Origin: Anaeromyxobacter sp.
GTDB taxonomy: Bacteria; Myxococcota; Myxococcia; Myxococcales; Anaeromyxobacteraceae
Assembly: GCA_020028115.1 (NCBI GenBank)
Contig: JAHWYA010000088.1
Location: forward strand, 1-6,941
Length of the DNA: 6,941 bases
Direction: 5' to 3'
Shown here: positions 1 to 6,725 of the stretch, in pieces
Layout: each line of letters begins with the position of its first letter
Position numbering within the stretch: position 1 is the first letter of the stretch
The notes under the pieces: model-generated
The model's database searches: none
Seen by the model: only the letters and a program-made list of their open reading frames with translations
What the model was told of the DNA's origin: nothing
Translations under genes and position numbers: made by a program

Positions 1-1
1 G

Positions 2-1576
2 CCCGTCCCGCGCTCGCCGAGCTGGCTCGCGAACCCGGCCGCGCCGGTCCCGGACGCCGTCATCCTGGGAGATCCGGGCTTCCACGCGCAGAACGTGTAC
101 GCGATCGTCATGCGCACGCTCGCCCGGTTCGAGTTCGCGCTCGGCCGCCGCGTGAGCTGGGGGTTCGACAGCCCGGGCCACCAGATCAAGGTCGCCCCGC
201 ACGCCTTCGCCGACGCGAACGCCTTCTACTCGCGCCGCGACGAGGCGCTGCTCTTCGGCCACTTCCCGTCGCGCGACGGCTCGCGCAACGTCTTCACCTG
301 CCTGTCGCACGACATCGTCGCCCACGAGACCTCGCACGCGGTGCTCGACGGGCTTCGCAAGCGCTTCATGGAGCCGTCGTCGCCGGACCAGGCCGCGTTC
401 CACGAGGCCTTCGCCGACGTCGTCGCCCTGCTGTCCGTCTTCGCGGTCCCCGAGGTCGTCCGCGTCCTCCTCGACCGTCACCTCGACGCGCGCGGCAGGT
501 CCAACCCGAAGGCGCCGCTCCGGGCGTCGGACGTGAAGCGCGACCAGCTCGCGAAGTCCGTCCTCCTCGCGATCGCGAAGGAGTTCGGCCGGGAGATGGG
601 GCCGGTCGGCCGGAGCGCGCTCCGCCACTCCGCCGCGCTCCCGCCGTCGACCGAGTACATGACCTCCGAGGAGTTCGAGGAGCCGCACCGCCGGGGAGAG
701 ATCCTCGTCTCCGCCATCATGAACGCGTTCCTCTCCGTGTGGGCGCACCGGCTCGAGGCCCTCGTCGGCGACCCGAATCGCGCCGTCGATCGCTACCGCG
801 CCGCGGAGGAGGGCTCGGCGATCGCCGACGAGCTGCTCACGCTCGCCATCCGCGCGCTCGACTACTGCCCGCCGGTCCACCTCGAGTTCGCGACCTTCCT
901 CTCCGCGATGCGGACGGCGGACCGGGAGGTCCGGCCCGTCGACGAGAAGTACCGGTTCCGCGAGCTCCTCCTCGAGAGCTTCGTCGCGTACGGCATCGCG
1001 CACGCGGCGACCGCGAAGTCCGGCGCGCCCCTGCCGGAGCCGGAGTGGGAGCGGGCGAAGCCCATCTACGACTACGACCGGACGCGCTTCGAGTCGATGC
1101 AGCGCGACGCCGACGAGGTGTTCCGGTTCGCCTGGGAGAACCGCCCGGAGCTGCGGCTCTACGACGGCGCCTACACGCGCGTCATCTCGGTCCGGCCCTG
1201 CGTCCGGCTCGCGCCGGAGGACGGGTTCGCGCTGCGCGAGACGGTCGCGGAGGTGCTGCAGCAGCTCTCGCTCACCGCGGGCGAGCTCGGCCGCTACGGG
1301 ATCCCGAAGCCGCCGGACATGCCCGACTCGACGCCGCTCATGCTCCTCGGCGGCGTGACGCTCATCTTCGACGAGTACGGCCGGGTGAAGTACGCGATCG
1401 GCGACGGGGTCTTCGACCCGAAGCGTCCGAGCGTGCAGGAGCGCCAGGGCAAGCGGCTCGCGAGCCTCTGGGCGCACGGGTACTTCCGTCCGGGCTCCGC
1501 GAGCGCGCGGCGGTTCGCGGCGGTGCATCGGAATCGCAGCGTGGGCGCGACGACGCTCTCGAAGGAGCGGTGGTGA
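2..1576 (+). CDS. Thermolysin-like (gluzincin, M4-like) zinc metallopeptidase, 5' end missing
   Basis: The reading frame is open to the left edge, so the true start lies outside the window; a GTG at 95 is internal. 524 residues are visible. Counting from the first in-window codon, the zinc-binding motif is HETSH at 108-112 (bases 323-337). The third ligand is Glu135 in HEAFAD (bases 404-406), the spacing expected of M4 peptidases (HExxH, then E in a NEAxxD-like motif). H229 in EPHRRGEILVSA sits where thermolysin has its catalytic HxNSG histidine. A later stretch (about 274-316, beginning PPVHLEFATFLSAM) looks like a segment seen in non-secreted M4-like gluzincins. The last ~200 residues are an unassigned domain. 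It probably hydrolyses peptide bonds; the substrate is unknown. No signal peptide can be judged. Its stop overlaps or abuts the next gene, implying one operon. The fold call is strong; the biological role is unknown. Confidence 0.85.
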   Translation, partial: PVPRSPSWLANPAAPVPDAVILGDPGFHAQNVYAIVMRTLARFEFALGRRVSWGFDSPGHQIKVAPHAFADANAFYSRRDEALLFGHFPSRDGSRNVFTCLSHDIVAHETSHAVLDGLRKRFMEPSSPDQAAFHEAFADVVALLSVFAVPEVVRVLLDRHLDARGRSNPKAPLRASDVKRDQLAKSVLLAIAKEFGREMGPVGRSALRHSAALPPSTEYMTSEEFEEPHRRGEILVSAIMNAFLSVWAHRLEALVGDPNRAVDRYRAAEEGSAIADELLTLAIRALDYCPPVHLEFATFLSAMRTADREVRPVDEKYRFRELLLESFVAYGIAHAATAKSGAPLPEPEWERAKPIYDYDRTRFESMQRDADEVFRFAWENRPELRLYDGAYTRVISVRPCVRLAPEDGFALRETVAEVLQQLSLTAGELGRYGIPKPPDMPDSTPLMLLGGVTLIFDEYGRVKYAIGDGVFDPKRPSVQERQGKRLASLWAHGYFRPGSASARRFAAVHRNRSVGATTLSKERW

Positions 1577-1578
1577 CC

Positions 1579-2955
1579 ATGGCGACCCTGACCGGCCTCA
1601 AGCTCTTCACGTACCGCATCGGGTTCGGCGACTGCTTCCTGCTCCGGTTCGAGTACGGGGAGGACGCGCGCCACGTCCTCATCGACTTCGGCACGAGCGC
1701 GGCCCCCGAGGAGATGGGCAGCCAGACGAAGCAGATCGCCGCGCACATCAAGGAGACCTGCGGCGCGAAGCTCGACGCGATCGTCGCGACGCACCGGCAC
1801 AGCGACCACCTCTCCGCGTTCGCCGGCGACACCTGGAAGGTGATCGCGGGGCTCGAGCCCGGCCTGGTCGTCCTGCCCTGGACCGAGCACCCCGAGGCCG
1901 CGACGAACGCGGAGGTCGCGCCGGCCGGGACGCGCGGGAAGATCGGCGCGCTCTCGTCCCTGCACGTCCAGTCCCTGGAGGCGATGCGCGAGGTCGCGGA
2001 CGCCGCGCTGCGGGAGCTGGACCGGCGCTCGAAGCCGGCGGAACGGAGCGACGACGACGCGCCGTCCGCGGACGAGGACGACGTGCTCGGGCCGTGGGCG
2101 GCGCGGGACCTGGGCCCGTCGCCGGTCGGCGCGCCGTTCGGGAAGCGGCTCGCGGCGGAGCTCGCGCTCGTCGGCGGGCTGAACCTCAAGAACAAGGAGC
2201 AGGTCGAGAACCTCCTCTCGACGCCGGCCCAGGACTTCGTGTCGTTCGGGTCGAAGACCCGCCTCGAGAAGCTCCTCCCGGGCGTGAAGGTCCACGTGCT
2301 CGGGCCGCCGACGCTCGCGCAGTCGAGCGAGATCCGGAGCATGCGCGAGGTGGACCGGACCGAGTACTGGCACGTGATGGCCGCCGCCGGCCGCGCCAGC
2401 GCGCGGAGCGGCGGGAAGCCCCTCTTCCCCGGCGTCCGCACCGTGAACGCGAGCCGCCTCCCGCTCGAGACGCGCTGGTTCCTGAAGCGGCTCGACGCGG
2501 TGCGCGCCGGAGAGCTGCTCCAGATCGTGCGCGCGCTCGACGACGCGATGAACAACACGAGCGTCATCCTCCTCTTCGAGGTCCTCGGGCCGAAGGGGAA
2601 GAAGCTCCTCTTCCCTGGCGACGCCCAGATCGAGAACTGGTCGTACGCCCTGTCGAAGGAGAACGTCCGCGAGCTCCTGACGGACGTGGACGTCTACAAG
2701 GTGGGGCACCACGGCAGCCTCAACGCCACGCCGAAGTCGATGTGGAAGCTCTTCGAGAAGCGAGGTCCCGAGGGGACCCGGGGCCGCCTCAAGACCGTGA
2801 TGTCGACCCGGAAGAACAAGCACGGGCACAAGGAGAACGGCACGGAGGTCCCGAGGGGACCCCTCGTCGACGAGCTCGAGGCCAGGTCCGACCTCTTCTC
2901 CACCCTGAGCCTGCGGGGCAAGCAGGACTTCGTGCACGTCGAGGAGATCATCTGA
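1579..2955 (+). CDS. ComEC/Rec2-like metallo-beta-lactamase-fold hydrolase
   Basis: 458 residues. The N-terminus has the strand and GDC motif typical of large MBL-fold hydrolases (GFGDCFLLRF, 15-24), then LIDFG (34-38). The metal-binding motif THRHSDH is at 71-77 (H72, H74, D76, H77). LLFPGDA supplies D348, and KVGHHGS (374-380) supplies the C-terminal histidine. The GDA plus GHHGS pattern is characteristic of ComEC/Rec2-type MBL domains, which are probable nucleases or phosphodiesterases, rather than of beta-lactamases. Between H77 and D348 lies a long insertion with an acidic low-complexity linker (152-170). No signal peptide or membrane segment is evident, so it is probably cytoplasmic. 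ATG 1579 has AAGGAG at 1562-1567. GTG 1573, which overlaps the upstream stop as GTGA, is an equally plausible start two codons earlier. Either way it is translationally coupled to the peptidase. The substrate is not predictable from sequence. Confidence 0.88.
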   Translation: MATLTGLKLFTYRIGFGDCFLLRFEYGEDARHVLIDFGTSAAPEEMGSQTKQIAAHIKETCGAKLDAIVATHRHSDHLSAFAGDTWKVIAGLEPGLVVLPWTEHPEAATNAEVAPAGTRGKIGALSSLHVQSLEAMREVADAALRELDRRSKPAERSDDDAPSADEDDVLGPWAARDLGPSPVGAPFGKRLAAELALVGGLNLKNKEQVENLLSTPAQDFVSFGSKTRLEKLLPGVKVHVLGPPTLAQSSEIRSMREVDRTEYWHVMAAAGRASARSGGKPLFPGVRTVNASRLPLETRWFLKRLDAVRAGELLQIVRALDDAMNNTSVILLFEVLGPKGKKLLFPGDAQIENWSYALSKENVRELLTDVDVYKVGHHGSLNATPKSMWKLFEKRGPEGTRGRLKTVMSTRKNKHGHKENGTEVPRGPLVDELEARSDLFSTLSLRGKQDFVHVEEII

Positions 2956-3047
2956 CCGGGGTTGGGTGTGCGCGCAACACGCAGCCCGGCCCTTTCGTGC
3001 GCTCGCGTGGCGTGGTCTCCTCGGGCGACGCCCCGCGGAGGTCTTCG

Positions 3048-3512
3048 ATGCGCACGCTCCGGATCGCCCTGTCGCTCGCCACGCTCGCCCTGCTCCTCGC
3101 CGCGCCGACGGCCGAGGCGCGCCGCGGCGGACGCGGCGGCTACACCTCGCTCGCGCTGGGGCTCGGCGGCGACTACCTGATCGACCCCGAGATCGGCGCG
3201 TTCCAGCTCACCTTCGCGCTCGAGACGCCGCTCGCGCGCGCGCTCACCGCGGGCGTTCGCTTCGGCGCGCTCGTCACGTCGGAGCCCACCGACGTCGGCG
3301 CGCCCATCGACTTCCGGCTGCGCGTGCGGACCCACGGGATCTACCTCGACGGCCTCATCGGCCCGTGGCTCGTGTTCGACTCGGGCGACACGCTGCGGTT
3401 CCACGGCGCCTTCGGCTTCGGCCTCCTGACCGGCTCGATGTCGATCGGGCTCGAGGTCGGCGTCCTCGCTCGCTCGGGGATCGTCGGGCTGCGGCTCGCG
3501 TTCCCGCTCTGA
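3048..3512 (+). CDS. Small exported protein, probable outer-membrane beta-barrel
   Basis: 154 residues. The start is fixed by a strong GGAGG at 3037-3041, six bases before the ATG, and by the N-terminus: basic MRTLR, a hydrophobic core at about 6-19, and a signal-peptidase I-type AEA site with cleavage probable after A24. The mature protein begins with an Arg/Gly patch. It continues as short alternating polar/hydrophobic stretches rich in Gly and ending in aromatics or Leu (for example FQLTFALETP, GIYLDGLIGPWLVF, FHGAFGFGLLTGS), and terminates in a strand-like LRLAFPL. That is the pattern of small outer-membrane barrels of Gram-negative bacteria. I recognise no specific family and no enzymatic motif. 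It starts 92 bases after the MBL gene with its own ribosome binding site, so it need not belong to that operon. Confidence 0.75.
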   Translation: MRTLRIALSLATLALLLAAPTAEARRGGRGGYTSLALGLGGDYLIDPEIGAFQLTFALETPLARALTAGVRFGALVTSEPTDVGAPIDFRLRVRTHGIYLDGLIGPWLVFDSGDTLRFHGAFGFGLLTGSMSIGLEVGVLARSGIVGLRLAFPL

Positions 3513-3538
3513 GGCTCGCGCGTCCGCACCGGCTCGCG

Positions 3539-4447
3539 ATGGCGCGCCCCTGCTTCGACGCGTACTGCATCGTCGACTGGAGCGCGCGGTCCGTTCCCGC
3601 CACGGGCGCGGACAGCGTCTGGTGGGCCCTCCTGTCCCGCGCGGCCTCGCGGCCGGCGCTCGCGACGGGCAATCCCCGGACGCGGCACGCGGCCCTGGCG
3701 GAGCTCGGCTCGATGCTTCGCGGCGCGCTCGCCGGGAGGCGCGTCCTCGTCGGCTTCGACTTCCCGTTCGGCTATCCGCGCGGGTTCGCGGCCGCGCTCG
3801 GTCACCGCGGCGCGCCGCAGGACGCGTGGCGCCACGTCTGGGCGACGCTCCGCGGGGCGGTCCGCGACGACCCGGACAACGGGAACAACCGGTTCGAGGT
3901 GGCCGCGGACCTGAACGCGGTGGTGTCGGGCGGGTTCGGCCCGTTCTTCGGCCGGCCGGCGCGGGTGCCGCCGCCGGTCGAGGCCCACCTGTCGACCGGT
4001 CAGCGGGGGTACTTCGAGTTTCCGCTCGGGACGCGCGGCGGCGCTGCGCTCCAGCGGATGCGGCTCGCCGATGGCCCTGCGAAGACCGCCTCGAGCCCCT
4101 GGTTCGTCTACGGCGGCGCGAACTCCGTCGGAGGCCAGGCGCTCGTGGGCATCCCGCACGTGGCGCGGCTGCGCGAGGCGCTCCCCGACGCGCGCGTGTG
4201 GCCGTTCGAGACCGGCGCGACGCTCCCGGCGCGGGGGGACGCGCGGATCGTGCTCGCCGAGGTCTACCCGTCGATGTTCCACGTCCGCCGGCAGGGAGCG
4301 GAGGTCCACGACCGGCTCCAGGTCATCGCGACCGCGCGCGCGTTCGCCCGGCTCGACGCCGACGGCAAGCTCGCGCAGCGATTCGCCGCCCCGCCGGAGG
4401 ACCCCGCCGTCCTGCACGAAGAGGGCTGGGTCCTCGGCACGGGCTGA
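3539..4447 (+). CDS. DUF429-like / putative RNase H-fold protein
   Basis: 302 residues. Acidic residues sit in motifs spaced as in the DUF429-type RNase H-fold group: IVDWSA at 11-16 (D13), LVGFDFPFGYP at 70-80 (D74), LAEVYPS at 239-245 (E241) and HDRLQVIATA at 257-265 (D258). Near the C-terminus is EEGWVLG (294-300), which I recall as recurrent in this family. A conserved-looking central part has NRFEVAADLN (117-126) and an aromatic GPFFGRP segment. Homologues are sometimes labelled as molybdopterin-guanine dinucleotide or cobalamin synthesis proteins, but nothing in the sequence supports those roles. An RNase H-like nuclease or nucleotide-processing role is inference from the fold. ATG 3539 lies 26 bases after the barrel gene's stop and lacks a good Shine-Dalgarno sequence. 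It was chosen because it directly precedes the first conserved strand; co-transcription with the upstream gene is likely. Confidence 0.75.
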   Translation: MARPCFDAYCIVDWSARSVPATGADSVWWALLSRAASRPALATGNPRTRHAALAELGSMLRGALAGRRVLVGFDFPFGYPRGFAAALGHRGAPQDAWRHVWATLRGAVRDDPDNGNNRFEVAADLNAVVSGGFGPFFGRPARVPPPVEAHLSTGQRGYFEFPLGTRGGAALQRMRLADGPAKTASSPWFVYGGANSVGGQALVGIPHVARLREALPDARVWPFETGATLPARGDARIVLAEVYPSMFHVRRQGAEVHDRLQVIATARAFARLDADGKLAQRFAAPPEDPAVLHEEGWVLGTG

Positions 4448-4454
4448 GAGGTCG

Positions 4455-5378
4455 TCACGGGATCGGCTCGTCCCGCCGTTCGTCACCGAGCCGCGCCCCC
4501 GCCGGAGCCGCCGGCGCCGCCTCCACCGCGCGCGCGGGGTGGTGCTGCTTCACGAACGCGAGCGCGATCTCGGCCACCTCCCGCCACCCGCTGTCGATGG
4601 TCAGCGAGTGCCCGCGGTTCGGAACCTCGCGGATCTCGGTGATCCCGGGGTTCCGCCGCTGCCGCTTGTACGACGCGTGGGCGATCGCCCAGGGCACCGT
4701 GTGGTCCTTCTCGCCCGAGATGATGAGGAGCGGCCCTCGGTCGGGGTTCGTGGTGTCCACCTTCGCGGCCGTCCACGGATTCAGGTTGGCGGTCGCCGCC
4801 TGGAACAGGGGCACCCCGGGTGCCGCGACGGCGTACGTCTCGTAGAGCCTGTGCGCCTCCTCCTCGCTCGCCGCGTTCGCGAACGCGAACCGGAACTGCT
4901 CGAAGGTGAGCGTCACCGCGCGGTTGTAGTTCGCGGGGTTGCCGAGGACGGGAAGGGCCGCCTTCAACGCCGAGAACGGGAGCGGCAGGACCCCTCGGAA
5001 CGGCGCCGGATCGATGGCGACCGACGCCGTCGCGAAGCCCTGTCCCGCGAGCCGCTGCGTGAGGAGGCCGCCGAACGAGTGACCGACGATCGCCGGCAAC
5101 GTCCCGAGCTGCCGGATGACGTCCGCGAAGTGCTCGGTGACCTGCTCCACCCGCTTGTGCGCGAACACCTCCGGATGCTCGCGCGCTTCCGCGACGGTCT
5201 CGGGATCGTCGGGCCAGCTCGGCGCGAGCGTCGTGTATCCGCTCTCCTCGAAGAGCGCTCGCCAGCGGTCCCAGCTGCTGGCGAGGAGCCACAGCCCGTG
5301 GACGAACACGACGGGCTGGGCGCCCGACGCGTTGGCGCAGTCGATCTCTCGTCGCTCGCGCGGCGTGATGGTGGTCAT
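4455..5378 (-). CDS. Alpha/beta hydrolase
   Basis: 307 residues with a complete alpha/beta-hydrolase catalytic set. There is an oxyanion-hole HG at 27-28 (VFVHGLW), the nucleophile elbow GHSFGG (S101), an acid in SGEKDHTVP (D225) and the catalytic histidine in NRGHSLT (H257). Between S101 and D225 lies a helical cap region (about 125-205). No signal peptide is visible, so it is probably a cytoplasmic esterase/lipase-type enzyme; the substrate is unknown. This type is widespread in actinobacteria and proteobacteria. The last ~27 residues (Ala/Pro/Arg-rich) extend beyond the fold and look disordered. The ATG at 5378 has AGGAG five bases upstream (plus-strand 5384-5388). The gene is transcribed towards the DUF429-like gene, with 7 bases between the stops, and divergently from the Nmad3-like gene. 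Confidence 0.92.
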   Translation of the reverse strand: MTTITPRERREIDCANASGAQPVVFVHGLWLLASSWDRWRALFEESGYTTLAPSWPDDPETVAEAREHPEVFAHKRVEQVTEHFADVIRQLGTLPAIVGHSFGGLLTQRLAGQGFATASVAIDPAPFRGVLPLPFSALKAALPVLGNPANYNRAVTLTFEQFRFAFANAASEEEAHRLYETYAVAAPGVPLFQAATANLNPWTAAKVDTTNPDRGPLLIISGEKDHTVPWAIAHASYKRQRRNPGITEIREVPNRGHSLTIDSGWREVAEIALAFVKQHHPARAVEAAPAAPAGARLGDERRDEPIP

Positions 5379-5383
5379 GCGCT

Positions 5384-5388
5384 CTCCT
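5384..5388 (-). promoter_or_regulatory. Ribosome binding site of the alpha/beta hydrolase gene
   Basis: On the minus strand this reads AGGAG, followed by five bases and then the ATG at 5378. It fixes the hydrolase start and excludes longer upstream readings. Confidence 0.65.
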
Positions 5389-5488
5389 CGGAGGGGGTGA
5401 GCTCGTTCCTCCGCCGCGGAGCGTGTCCCGCGCGCTCCCGCCGCGCCACGAACGTTCGGGTGCGCGAGGACGCGACCGAGCGACGCCC

Positions 5489-5517
5489 GGGCGGGCGGCT
5501 GCTCCGAGGGCCCGCCC
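5489..5517. repeat. GC-rich inverted repeat in the divergent intergenic region
   Basis: GGGCGGGC (5489-5496) and GCCCGCCC (5510-5517) are perfectly complementary, giving an 8-bp stem with a 13-base loop. It lies between the divergently transcribed hydrolase and Nmad3-like genes, about 47 bases before the latter's ATG. It could be a leader hairpin, an operator, or chance structure in very GC-rich DNA. There is no T-tract, so it is not a standard intrinsic terminator. Confidence 0.35.
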
Positions 5518-5536
5518 TCCCGCCGCTCACCGCCGT

Positions 5537-5542
5537 TATGAT
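5537..5542 (+). promoter_or_regulatory. Possible -10 box (TATGAT) of the Nmad3-like gene
   Basis: TATGAT is one base off the sigma70 -10 consensus and stands out in a region otherwise almost free of A/T. It would place transcription initiation at about 5549, some 15 bases before the ATG at 5564, leaving room for the ribosome binding site. No convincing -35 hexamer is seen 16-18 bases upstream (the region there is C/G only), so this is a weak call. Confidence 0.3.
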
Positions 5543-5563
5543 CGCCGCGGGACTTCCAGGGAC

Positions 5564-6271
5564 ATGAAGGGCCTCCTCGTCCGCGTCGGCATCGACCTCA
5601 CCTACGGCGGCTGGAACGCGCCGGTCGATCCCGACACCCTCGAGTTCGCGTACGTCCCGATCCCGGACGGCGCGCAGCACGTCCGGCTCGCGACGCGCTA
5701 CCCGCGCGTGCTCGACGCCATCGCTCCCTTCCCGGGCGTCGCGCTCCCCGCCCCGCTCGCCGGACGCGCGATGCACCTCGACCCGGACTTCGTGCACCTG
5801 ACGTACGGCGACGACGGCGCGCGCCGCGGCCGCGGTCTGGCACGTCTCGCCGCCGGCGACTTCATCGCCTTCTTCGCGAGCCTCCGGCCGACGAAGGCCT
5901 GCGACCACCGGCTCCTCTACGCGCTCATCGGGTTCTTCCGCGTGCGCGAGGTGACCTCGATCTCCTCGATCCCGCGGAGCCGCTGGCGCGAGAACGCGCA
6001 CACGCGGCGGCTCGAGCACTCGCCGAGCGACGTGGTGGTGCGCGCGGATCCGTCGGCCAGCGGGAGGCTCCGCCGCTGCATCCCGATCGGCGAGTGGCGC
6101 GATCGCTCGTACCGCGTCCGGACCGAGCTCCTGGACCGGTGGGGGCACCTGTCGTGCCGCGACGGCTACCTCCAGCGGAGCGCGGTGCCGCCGTCGTTTC
6201 TGCAACCGGAGCGGTTCCTGTGCTGGCTGCACGCGCAGCGACCCGAGCTCCTCGTGGCGAACAACCCGTAG
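5564..6271 (+). CDS. Nmad3-like putative nucleotide-modification-associated protein
   Basis: 235 residues. It begins with MKGLLVRVGID followed by a Gly/Trp segment and PVD (20-22). A core follows with HLDPDF (71-76) and, after a Gly-containing stretch, GDFIAFFASLR (98-108). An HLDPD motif followed by a GD-[FL]-x-x-FF-x-x-[FL]-R motif is what I recall of the Nmad3 group, predicted in comparative-genomic work to act in modified-base or nucleotide metabolism. The C-terminal part has RENAHTRRL (142-150), SGRL, IPIGEWRDRSYRV (173-185) and GYLQRS (201-206), which look like a tightly conserved family signature. It is soluble, with no signal peptide. ATG 5564 is chosen because the N-terminal strand starts there and AGGGA lies just before it. 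A longer reading from GTG 5423 adds only Arg/Ala/Pro-rich non-conserved residues. No modification partner is adjacent. The biochemical function is unproven. Confidence 0.7.
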   Translation: MKGLLVRVGIDLTYGGWNAPVDPDTLEFAYVPIPDGAQHVRLATRYPRVLDAIAPFPGVALPAPLAGRAMHLDPDFVHLTYGDDGARRGRGLARLAAGDFIAFFASLRPTKACDHRLLYALIGFFRVREVTSISSIPRSRWRENAHTRRLEHSPSDVVVRADPSASGRLRRCIPIGEWRDRSYRVRTELLDRWGHLSCRDGYLQRSAVPPSFLQPERFLCWLHAQRPELLVANNP

Positions 6272-6275
6272 GTGC

Positions 6276-6309
6276 CCGGGGCGGGAGCGCGCCGCACCTC
6301 CCCGCCCGG
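6276..6309. terminator. GC-rich hairpin between convergent genes, possible bidirectional terminator
   Basis: CCGGG-G-CGGG (6276-6285) pairs with CCCGCCCGG (6301-6309): a 9-bp stem with one bulged G (6281) and a 15-base loop. It occupies almost all of the 39-base gap between the stops of the Nmad3-like gene and the receiver gene, where a shared terminator is expected. No T-tract follows on either strand, so termination is inferred mostly from position. Confidence 0.4.
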
Positions 6310-6310
6310 C

Positions 6311-6721
6311 CTACGCCGCCGCAGCGCCGGACGCGCCGGCGGCGCTCGCGGCCTGGACCGCGCGCAGGCTCAGGCGCGCGAGCACCTGGCAGAGCTCCGA
6401 CGTCTCGTACGGCTTCGCGAGGTACGCGTCGGCGGTGATCGACCGCGGCTCCGCGCTCGACGCGACCACGACCGGAACGTGCGCGAGGAGCGGATCGGCG
6501 AGCTGCTGCCGGCGGAACTCCCAGCCGGACATGAGCGGCATCTCGAGGTCGAGCAGGACGACCGCCGGGAGGGTCCCCGGCCGCCGGAGCACCGCGAGCG
6601 CCTCGCGGCCGTCCGCGAACCCGACCGCCTCGAACCCGAGGTCCTCGAGGAGCTGCACGACGAGGTCGCGAATGTCGTCGTCGTCCTCGACCACCACCAC
6701 CCGGAACGCTTCAGCGATCAT
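6311..6721 (-). CDS. Stand-alone response-regulator receiver domain protein (CheY-like)
   Basis: 136 residues, essentially one receiver domain. The acidic pocket is in VVVVEDDDD (8-16; E12/D13), the phospho-acceptor D58 is in VVLLDLEMP (54-62), a Ser pair after VVVA (88-89) sits at the Thr/Ser switch position, and K103-P104 is the conserved KP. All residues needed for phosphorylation are present. There is no DNA-binding or enzymatic output domain, only a ~15-residue Ala-rich tail, so it probably signals by protein-protein contact. No histidine kinase is in the window. The ATG at 6721 is preceded on the minus strand by GGGAGG (plus-strand 6726-6731). A GTG at 6745 would add eight non-conserved residues and is less likely. 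The gene converges on the Nmad3-like gene. Confidence 0.92.
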   Translation of the reverse strand: MIAEAFRVVVVEDDDDIRDLVVQLLEDLGFEAVGFADGREALAVLRRPGTLPAVVLLDLEMPLMSGWEFRRQQLADPLLAHVPVVVASSAEPRSITADAYLAKPYETSELCQVLARLSLRAVQAASAAGASGAAAA

Positions 6722-6725
6722 CTGG

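Noticed and set aside
739..1578. N-terminal extension of the MBL frame back to position 739
   Set aside because: The extension is the +1 shadow of the peptidase gene (Arg/Pro/Ala repeats). The conserved MBL fold begins at about 1579, where a ribosome binding site is present.
1294..2937. Long minus-strand open frame opposite the MBL gene (547 codons)
   Set aside because: Its translation is Arg/Glu/Leu/Val-rich low complexity with no motif, a typical antisense shadow in GC-rich DNA. The plus strand carries complete MBL motifs over the same bases.
2956..3047. Possible terminator after the MBL gene (CCGGG...CCCGG with an inner GTTG/CAAC)
   Set aside because: Only a broken 5+4 bp stem with a large internal bulge and no T-tract, too weak to call.
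4458..4475. Short hairpin CGGGA/TCCCG at the convergent stops of the DUF429-like and hydrolase genes
   Set aside because: Only 5 bp, inside the hydrolase coding sequence, and no T-tract; expected by chance at this GC content.
5423..5563. Upstream GTG start for the Nmad3-like gene
   Set aside because: Adds 47 Arg/Ala/Pro-rich residues with no conservation signal. It would also cover the intergenic hairpin and the possible -10 box.
4071..5567. Long plus-strand open frame opposite the alpha/beta hydrolase
   Set aside because: Arg/Ser/Ala-rich translation without domains. The minus strand encodes an intact alpha/beta hydrolase with its ribosome binding site.
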